A stretch of 11,123 nt of DNA, from NCBI GenBank assembly GCA_035601195.1, contig DATNOU010000141.1, positions 1 through 11,123 on the forward strand, given 5' to 3'. The notes beneath the pieces were generated by a model that did no database searches, was not told the DNA's origin, and worked only from the letters and a program-made list of their open reading frames with translations. Origin of the DNA: JAIBJP01 sp035601195 (GTDB lineage Bacteria; Actinomycetota; Thermoleophilia; Gaiellales; Gaiellaceae). Made by a program: the position numbers and the translations under genes. Shown piece by piece: positions 6,256-11,123 of this stretch (positions are counted from its first letter, which is position 1; every line of letters starts with the position of its first letter).

Positions 6256-7314
6256 CTAGAGAACCGTCAGCGGCGTGCCGACCGGCATCAGCCGCGCGAG
6301 TTTGAGGATCGAGGGGTTCGGCATCCGGATGCAGCCGTGCGAGACGTGGCCGGGCAGGATGCCGGGCTCGTTCGTCCCGTGGACGCCGACGAAGCCGCCG
6401 CCCGGCCAGTCCGTCAGCACCGCCGAGCGCGCGCTCGTCCCGAACGCGATCGGCCCGTAGACGGGATTCGCGAAGCTGGTCATCTTGTCGCGGATGTAGA
6501 ACTCGCCGCGCGGAGTCGGCCACATCGAGCGGCCGACACCGACGATCGTCCTGAACACCGGCACGCCGTTCCTCGTCAGCGTCGCCCTCATCCGCGCCCG
6601 GTCGACGTAGAGGTGCGTGTTGACGTTGTAGAGCTCTCCGAGGTACGAGGCCTGCACCCAGCCGGTGGAGTTGTTGGGCAGGATCGGGAGGCGCACGCGG
6701 TACCAGGTCTGCCTCGAGGTGACGTCCTTCCCGGTCAGCACCAGGACGATGTTCTGCGTGCCGTCGCTCGTCCTGGTGTCGAGCGTCGTGACCTTGCGCG
6801 CTGATGCGCTCGGCTGCGTGCGGACGACTCCACGCCTCAGGACGGCCGCCCAGTGCGCGACCTTGGCATCCGCGAGCCGGTAGGTTCGCGGATACTGCGC
6901 CTTCGTCGCGGCGCTCTTCGCGCCGCTGACGTGGACTGCGTAGTTGAGGGTCGTCACGGGGGTGGTGACTCCGACCGTCGCCGCCGTGAACTGAAGGGCG
7001 TAGTCGCCTGACCGCGCCGGCTTCCAGGTGAAGGAGCCGTTCGCGATGACGCCGTCCGAGGAGCTGAAGACCGCGCCGCTCGGGAGCGCCTTGGCCGGCG
7101 CGATGTGCACGACGGCACCGCCAATCGTCGTGGCGGCCGTCAGCGCGAAGCTCAGCTGCGCACCGGCCTTCACGTCGAAGTGCGACTTGTCGGCCGGAGT
7201 CGGTGAGGCCCACGTCACCGGCGCCGTGTCGCTCCTGGCAGCCGGGGCGAGGAACGAAAGCGCGGCGGCCATGAGGGCTAGCGGCAGTAGGATAATTGCA
7301 GTATTTGTTCTCAT
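6256..7314 (-). CDS. L,D-transpeptidase (YkuD) with N-terminal Ig-like and SH3-like parts
   Basis: The product has 352 residues. A signal peptide covers about 1-28. Residues 31-130 look like an Ig-like domain (SPTPADKSHFDVKAGAQL, then FTWKPARSGDYALQF). Residues 142-225 look like an SH3-type wall-binding region, including WYRVRLP and GWVQASYLGELY. The YkuD catalytic domain runs from about 232 to the end, with TPRGEFYIRDK (267-277), FVGVHGTNEPG (308-318) and the active-site motif SHGCIRM (325-331) with catalytic Cys328 and His312 and His326. L,D-transpeptidases make 3-3 peptidoglycan cross-links through an enzyme-thioester intermediate outside the membrane, and some attach proteins to the wall. 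All key residues are present. It sits between a giant surface protein and a CHRD protein, which suggests wall remodelling linked to surface display. An AGG eight bases before the ATG is the only visible ribosome site. Confidence 0.93.
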   Translation of the reverse strand: MRTNTAIILLPLALMAAALSFLAPAARSDTAPVTWASPTPADKSHFDVKAGAQLSFALTAATTIGGAVVHIAPAKALPSGAVFSSSDGVIANGSFTWKPARSGDYALQFTAATVGVTTPVTTLNYAVHVSGAKSAATKAQYPRTYRLADAKVAHWAAVLRRGVVRTQPSASARKVTTLDTRTSDGTQNIVLVLTGKDVTSRQTWYRVRLPILPNNSTGWVQASYLGELYNVNTHLYVDRARMRATLTRNGVPVFRTIVGVGRSMWPTPRGEFYIRDKMTSFANPVYGPIAFGTSARSAVLTDWPGGGFVGVHGTNEPGILPGHVSHGCIRMPNPSILKLARLMPVGTPLTVL

Positions 7315-7324
7315 TAAGTGACCT

Positions 7325-7353
7325 AGAATAGCGTTAATTACATGAGTTGGGAA
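7325..7353 (-). promoter_or_regulatory. Weak promoter candidate for the transpeptidase gene
   Basis: On the minus strand TATTCT (7325-7330) lies 10 bases upstream of the ATG at 7314, and TTCCCA (7348-7353, four of six matches to TTGACA) is 17 bases further up, overlapping the hairpin at 7350-7379. The leader would be almost absent. The AT-rich patch 7318-7347 stands out from the GC-rich surroundings and is the only promoter-like stretch in this 79-base gap. Confidence 0.25.
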
Positions 7354-7379
7354 GGGGGCCGGGCGACCGGCCCCCTTCC
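7350..7379 (-). terminator. 13-base perfect hairpin after the giant repeat gene
   Basis: GGAAGGGGGCCGG (7350-7362) and CCGGCCCCCTTCC (7367-7379) form a perfect 13-base stem with a GCGA loop, 14 bases after the stop codon at 7394. No U-run follows on the minus strand (CAACTCATG). It resembles the hairpins at 2734-2755 and 4322-4350 in sequence and in its distance from the stop codon. Confidence 0.6.
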
Positions 7380-7393
7380 ATTCCTCTTCGCTG

Positions 7394-10300
7394 CTAGCCG
7401 GTCGTCTTCGGCTTCTTGTGCGAGACGACGTTCGGCTTCTTCTTCTTGGAGACCTTCTTCTTCTTGGCCGGCGTCAGCGACTTCACCTTCACCGGAGCGG
7501 TGTCGGTGGCCGACACGTTCGGGCCGGAAGGAGGTGTGCCCGTCGCGGTCGCGACGTTGTCGAAGCTCTTGCGAACGTTCTTTTGCACGCAGCTGTACGT
7601 GACCGTGGCGCCCGGGGCCATCGACGCGAGCGCCGGGAGGTCCGCCTTCGTCCGGTTGCAGCTCGGAGAGAGCGGATCGACGACGTTGACGTCCGTGAGA
7701 ACGGTGTTGCCCGCGTTCGTCACCGTGATCGTGAAGGTCGCCTTGCCGCCGACCGCGACCGTCTGCGCCTTCGGGTTCTTCACGATCGCGATCGCCGGCG
7801 CCTGGCTCTGCAGCTGAGCCGGCGGCTCCGGGGTCACCGGCGGGTCCGGGGTCACCGGCGGGTCCGGGGTCACCGGCGGGTCTGGGGTCACCGGCGGCAC
7901 CGGAGTCACGCTCAACGGCTCGCAGTCCGCGAAGCGTGCGGGATAGTTCGCGTCGCCGAGGTACTCCGCGCGGTACGACATGTCGCTCACCGGTGCGAAG
8001 TCGTCGGTGAGCGCCGTCGACGGCGAGCCCGGAGTCAGCGCAACCGTCTGGTTCGTCGCACTGCCGGTGCAGTCGATCGTCGCGTAGTGGTGGAAGACGA
8101 CGTTGCCGGTCGGGTTCGGCACGGAGGCGTCCGTGCCGGCCGCCTTGGCGACGAACACCTTGTCGTGGACGACGGTGCCCGCGACCACCGTGGTGACCAC
8201 GCCGCCGGCTGCGTTGAGGATGTCCGTCCGGGCCGTGTCGTTCGCCCACAGCTTCGTCGCGTCGGCGCTGTCGTTGGCCTTCCCGTCGCCGCTCTCGCGG
8301 TGCAGGGAGACGCCGCCGACCGTGACGTCCGTCTTCGCCTTGATCGTGGAATTGCCGGCGGTCGACGAGCTGATCACGACCGTGCACGAGCCGGTTCCGC
8401 CCGACGCGGTGCAGCTGCTCGGGCCGACGAAGCTCGCCGGGCCGGACATCGTGAAGTCGATCGTCGTACCGTTCGGCGCGTCGACCGAGCCCGCGCCCGA
8501 ACCGCTGTCGACTTTTACATGGCCGGTCAGCGTGTGAGTCGTCGAGATCGGGTTGATCGCCGTCGCCGGCGTGATCCGGATGCTCGCGTCGACGAAGGTC
8601 GCGACCGCGTCGCCGGAGCTCGGCGCGACCCCGTCCGTCTCGACCGAGACGTTGATGCCGCCCAGCGCCAGGGTCGACGACGCGTGTGCAGTCACGGTCC
8701 CCGCCGTGTTGGACGTGAGCGTGATCGTGCACTGCCCGTTGCCGTCGGTGTTCGGCCCCGCGTTCGTGCAGGTGCCGGTCGCAGCGGTGTGAGCCGCCCC
8801 GTCGGCGTCGGTCAGAGCAACAGCGACGTGCTCGCCGGCCGCCGGCACGTACGAGCCCGTCGTGTCCTTCAGCAGCGTGACCGTGAAGGTGTGGGGCTGG
8901 CCGACCTCGTGCGTCGTGTTCGGGTCGATCGCGATCTTCGCGGCCGCCCACAGCTTCGAAGCGTCGCCGCTATCGCCGGCCTTGCCGTCACCGCTCTCGC
9001 GGTGCAGCGAGACGCCGCCGACCGTCACGTCCGTCGCGGCGCGAATCGACGTGGTGCCGGCCGTCGCCGAGGTGATCGTGACTGAGCACGAGCCGCCCGT
9101 GGTGGTGCAGCTGCTCGGGCCGGCGAAGCTCCCCGGTCCGGAGACGAGCGAGAAGTCGATCGTCGTCCCGTCCGGCGCATCCGCGTACGCGCCCGAGCCG
9201 TCGTTGACGTTCACGTGACCGGTCAGGACGTGGTTCGTGTTCAGCGGGTTCGTCGCCGTCTGCGGCGTGATCTGGATGTTTCCGTCCACGAACGTCGCGA
9301 CGGCGTCACCCGAGTTGGGGGCGACCCCGTCGGTCGCGACGAGGATCGTCGCGCCGCCGATGTCGAGCGTCGAGAAGGCGTGTGCCGCCACCTGGCCCGC
9401 CGTGTCGGAGCTGATCGTGATCGTGCACTGGCCGCTCGCGTCCGTGTTCGCCCCTGCGTCATCGCAGGTGCTCGAGGCGGCGTCGAGAACCGAAGTCGCC
9501 CCGTTGGAGTCCGTCAGGGTCACGTCGAGGTGCTCGTCCTCCGCGGGCACGAACGAGCCCGTGCCGCTGTCCTTCGAGAGGGTCACGGTGAAGGTGTGCG
9601 AGCTCCCGACCTCATAGGTCGCGTCGGGAGCGATCGCGATCTTCGCCATCGCCCAGTTCTTGGTCGCGTCGCCGCTGTCGCCGGCGTTCGCATCGCCGGT
9701 CGCGCGGTGCATCGTGACGCCGCCGACCGTGACGTCGGTGCTCGCGTTGATCGTCGTCAGGCCGTTCGTCGGGGAGCTGATGACCACGTCGCACGAACCG
9801 GTTCCGCCCGAGGTGGTGCAGCTGCTCGGCCCCACGAAGCTGGCCGAAGCGCCGTTCGAGTTGATCACCGAGAAGTCGATCGTCGTCCCGTCCGGCGCAT
9901 CCACGAACGCGCCCGAGCCGTCGTTCACGTTCACGTGGCCGGTGAGCGTGTGGTCCGCCGACAGCGGGTTCGTCGCCGTCTGCGGCGAGATCTGGATGTT
10001 CGCATCGACGAACGTCTTGACCGCGTCGACGCCGTTCGACGCCAGGCCGTCGGTCTCGACGGTGAAGGGCGCGGAGCCCGCGACGCTCAGCGCCGACGAC
10101 GCGTGCGCCGTCACCTTGCCCGCCGTCGGCGAGGTGAAGGTGATCGTGCACCGGCCGCTTGCATCGGTGTTGGCGCCGGTGTCGTCGCACGTGCTGTTCG
10201 CCGCGTCGAGGACGGAGGCCGCGCCGTTCGAGTCCGTCAGCGTGTAGTCGACGTGCTCACCCTGCGCCGGCACGAAGGTGCCCGTGCCCGGATCCTGCTC

Positions 10301-11123
10301 CAGCGTCACCGTGAAGGTGTGCGGCTGCGCGATCTCGTTCGTGGCGTCCGGAGCGACGGCGATCCTCGCGTCGACCCAGGTCTTCGAGGCCGGATCGGAG
10401 TTCGCCGACGTCCCGTCGGTGCTGCGCGTCAGGGAGACGCCGCCCTCGACGAGCGTCGCCTGCGCGCTGACGAGCGTCACGCCCGTGATCGCCGACGTGA
10501 GCTCGATCGTGCAGTCGCCGTTCGCGTCCGTGGAGCACGACGTGCCGGACACGTTGCCGCCCGAAAGGCTGCCCGGGCCGGAGTCGATCGAGAACGTGAC
10601 CAGCGCGGCGACGGCGTCCGCGATGCCGGTGCCGTCGTTCACGTTCACGTGGGCCGTGAAGGTGTGCGGGTCGCCGACGTGGTTGACGCCGTCCTGGCCG
10701 ATCTGGATGTCGGCGTCGACGAAGGTCTTGACCGCGTCGTTCGAACTCCCGCCGGCCCCATTCGTCTCGGTGGTGACGGCCAGCCCAACGAGCGTCAGCG
10801 TGGCCGACGCGTGCGCGGTGACCTTCCCAGCGGAGTTCGAGGTGAAGGTCAGCGTGCACTGGCCGTTGGCGTCGGTGTTCGCACCGGCGTCGTCGCAGGT
10901 GCTCGCAGCCGCGTCAAGCGCCGAGGTCGCTCCGTTGGAGTCCGTCAGCGTGTAGTCGACGTGCTCGCCCGCAGCGGGTGCGAAGGCGCCGGTGCCCGAA
11001 TCCTGCTCGAGCGTCACCACGAACGTGTGCGGCTGGCCGACCTCGTTCGTCGCGTCCGGTGAGACCGAGATCTTCGCATTGACCCAGGTCTTGGTCGCCG
11101 GACCGGAGTTGCCGTTCGACCCG
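7394..11123 (-). CDS. Giant Ig-like repeat surface protein with DUF11 domain and Lys-rich tail, 5' end beyond right edge
   Basis: The frame is open from the right edge with no stop for 1242 codons. The GTG at 11020 is internal, because the residues upstream of it (TKTWVNAKISVSPDATNEVG) continue the repeat pattern. Visible parts in order: eight Ig-like modules of about 114-122 residues alternating between two types (11092-8252), an Ig-like domain ending FADCEPLSV (8251 to about 7910), a Pro-rich linker of four PPVTPD-like units (7824-7909), a DUF11-like beta-sandwich (about 7480-7803; ATFTITVTNAGNTVLTDV then YSCVQKNVRKSFDNVATATG), and a Lys-rich tail (7397-7474; AKKKKVSKKKKPNVVSHKKP). There is no LPXTG-type sorting signal and no C-terminal membrane segment. 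This is the layout of a long stalk that projects a head from the wall, or of an adhesin; the missing N-terminus would decide. Repeat homogeneity suggests recombination between modules. Confidence 0.92.
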   Translation of the reverse strand, partial: GSNGNSGPATKTWVNAKISVSPDATNEVGQPHTFVVTLEQDSGTGAFAPAAGEHVDYTLTDSNGATSALDAAASTCDDAGANTDANGQCTLTFTSNSAGKVTAHASATLTLVGLAVTTETNGAGGSSNDAVKTFVDADIQIGQDGVNHVGDPHTFTAHVNVNDGTGIADAVAALVTFSIDSGPGSLSGGNVSGTSCSTDANGDCTIELTSAITGVTLVSAQATLVEGGVSLTRSTDGTSANSDPASKTWVDARIAVAPDATNEIAQPHTFTVTLEQDPGTGTFVPAQGEHVDYTLTDSNGAASVLDAANSTCDDTGANTDASGRCTITFTSPTAGKVTAHASSALSVAGSAPFTVETDGLASNGVDAVKTFVDANIQISPQTATNPLSADHTLTGHVNVNDGSGAFVDAPDGTTIDFSVINSNGASASFVGPSSCTTSGGTGSCDVVISSPTNGLTTINASTDVTVGGVTMHRATGDANAGDSGDATKNWAMAKIAIAPDATYEVGSSHTFTVTLSKDSGTGSFVPAEDEHLDVTLTDSNGATSVLDAASSTCDDAGANTDASGQCTITISSDTAGQVAAHAFSTLDIGGATILVATDGVAPNSGDAVATFVDGNIQITPQTATNPLNTNHVLTGHVNVNDGSGAYADAPDGTTIDFSLVSGPGSFAGPSSCTTTGGSCSVTITSATAGTTSIRAATDVTVGGVSLHRESGDGKAGDSGDASKLWAAAKIAIDPNTTHEVGQPHTFTVTLLKDTTGSYVPAAGEHVAVALTDADGAAHTAATGTCTNAGPNTDGNGQCTITLTSNTAGTVTAHASSTLALGGINVSVETDGVAPSSGDAVATFVDASIRITPATAINPISTTHTLTGHVKVDSGSGAGSVDAPNGTTIDFTMSGPASFVGPSSCTASGGTGSCTVVISSSTAGNSTIKAKTDVTVGGVSLHRESGDGKANDSADATKLWANDTARTDILNAAGGVVTTVVAGTVVHDKVFVAKAAGTDASVPNPTGNVVFHHYATIDCTGSATNQTVALTPGSPSTALTDDFAPVSDMSYRAEYLGDANYPARFADCEPLSVTPVPPVTPDPPVTPDPPVTPDPPVTPEPPAQLQSQAPAIAIVKNPKAQTVAVGGKATFTITVTNAGNTVLTDVNVVDPLSPSCNRTKADLPALASMAPGATVTYSCVQKNVRKSFDNVATATGTPPSGPNVSATDTAPVKVKSLTPAKKKKVSKKKKPNVVSHKKPKTTG
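7824..7909 (-). repeat. 18-base tandem repeat encoding a Pro-rich linker
   Basis: Four nearly identical 18-base units (plus-strand reading GGGTCCGGGGTCACCGGC, at 7824, 7842, 7860 and 7878) plus a degenerate part-unit to 7909 encode PPVTPD/PPVTPE repeats. Only single-base differences separate the units, so the array is probably able to change length by slippage or recombination. Pro-rich segments like this commonly span the cell wall in exported proteins. Confidence 0.85.
8252..11092 (-). repeat. Alternating A/B Ig-like module array (four A, four B visible)
   Basis: Module borders at the WVDA/FVDA/LWA seams are: A 10727-11092, B 10382-10726, A 10016-10381, B 9659-10015, A 9296-9658, B 8954-9295, A 8600-8953, B 8252-8599. 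A modules carry HTFTVTL, GEHVDYTLTDSNGA and a CDDAGANTDASGQC loop. B modules carry HTLTGHVNVNDGSG, DAPDGTTIDFS, SSCTTSGGTGSC and DVTVGGVSLHRESGDG. The first B module (10382-10726) is a different subtype, FSIDSGPGSLSGGN, closer to the modules in the left-edge gene. The strict alternation means the duplicating unit was an A+B pair of about 700 bases. Each module has a Cys pair able to close a small loop by disulfide. Confidence 0.85.

Noticed and set aside
7397..7474. Sortase-type LPXTG anchor at the end of the giant protein
   Set aside because: The tail is Lys-rich and ends KTTG, with no LPXTG, no hydrophobic helix and no charged tail behind such a helix.
10959..11020. GTG at 11020 as the true start of the giant gene
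   Set aside because: The frame continues without a stop to the right edge and the upstream residues carry the module pattern, so the real start is outside the window.
7418..11062. Two plus-strand open frames of 555 and 615 residues
   Set aside because: Both are antisense to the giant repeat gene, echo its repeats, are Arg-rich and have no recognisable start signals or domains.
8252..11092. CRISPR or DNA-level repeat array
   Set aside because: The periodicity is about 350 or 700 bases, is coding in one frame and diverges at third positions; there is no short repeat/spacer pattern.

Overview
The window is a GC-rich (roughly two-thirds G+C by eye) bacterial locus in which every credible gene lies on the minus strand, so transcription runs from the right edge to the left edge. 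Codon use, GTG/TTG starts, TAGNNT-like -10 boxes and the protein families suggest a soil-type actinobacterium, perhaps of the Thermoleophilia/Solirubrobacterales kind. That placement is inference, because no phylogenetic marker gene is present. No tRNA, rRNA, CRISPR array, transposase or integrase gene was seen.

Layout in transcription order: (1) a giant repetitive secreted protein, cut by the right edge (11123 to 7394), with eight Ig-like modules alternating between two types, a further Ig-like domain, a Pro-rich linker, a DUF11-like domain and a Lys-rich tail; (2) an L,D-transpeptidase with an N-terminal Ig-like domain and an SH3-like region (7314-6256); (3) a CHRD-domain exported protein starting about 3 bases after the transpeptidase stop (6252-5773); (4) a secreted protein with a DUF11-like domain, an Ig-like domain and a C-terminal TPGYWKNH domain (5647-4364); (5) a CHRD-domain lipoprotein (4240-3737); (6) an ice-binding/choice-of-anchor-A-like protein (3567-2773) whose signal peptide sits just upstream in a different reading frame; (7) a second DUF11-like/Ig-like repeat protein (2615 to the left edge), open in frame through the whole region and cut by the edge at what looks like its extreme C-terminus.

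Every product appears exported or surface-associated, or derives from an exported ancestor, so this is a cell-surface locus. Genes 1, 4, 6 and 7 form a mosaic family. They share signal-peptide types, Ig-like stalk modules and a recurrent seam, ACEPLSV or a variant, after which the C-terminal domain is different in each gene: TPGYWKNH domain, ice-binding-like domain, a GDQNKTGGDVG-type domain, or Pro-rich linker plus DUF11 plus Lys tail. GC-rich hairpins follow three of these genes within about 13-17 bases of the stop codon. The L,D-transpeptidase could remodel the wall or possibly attach surface proteins to it, but that link is speculation. I found no sign of a defence, toxin or biosynthetic system; the most novel aspect is the module shuffling and the apparent deletion/frameshift in the ice-binding-like gene.
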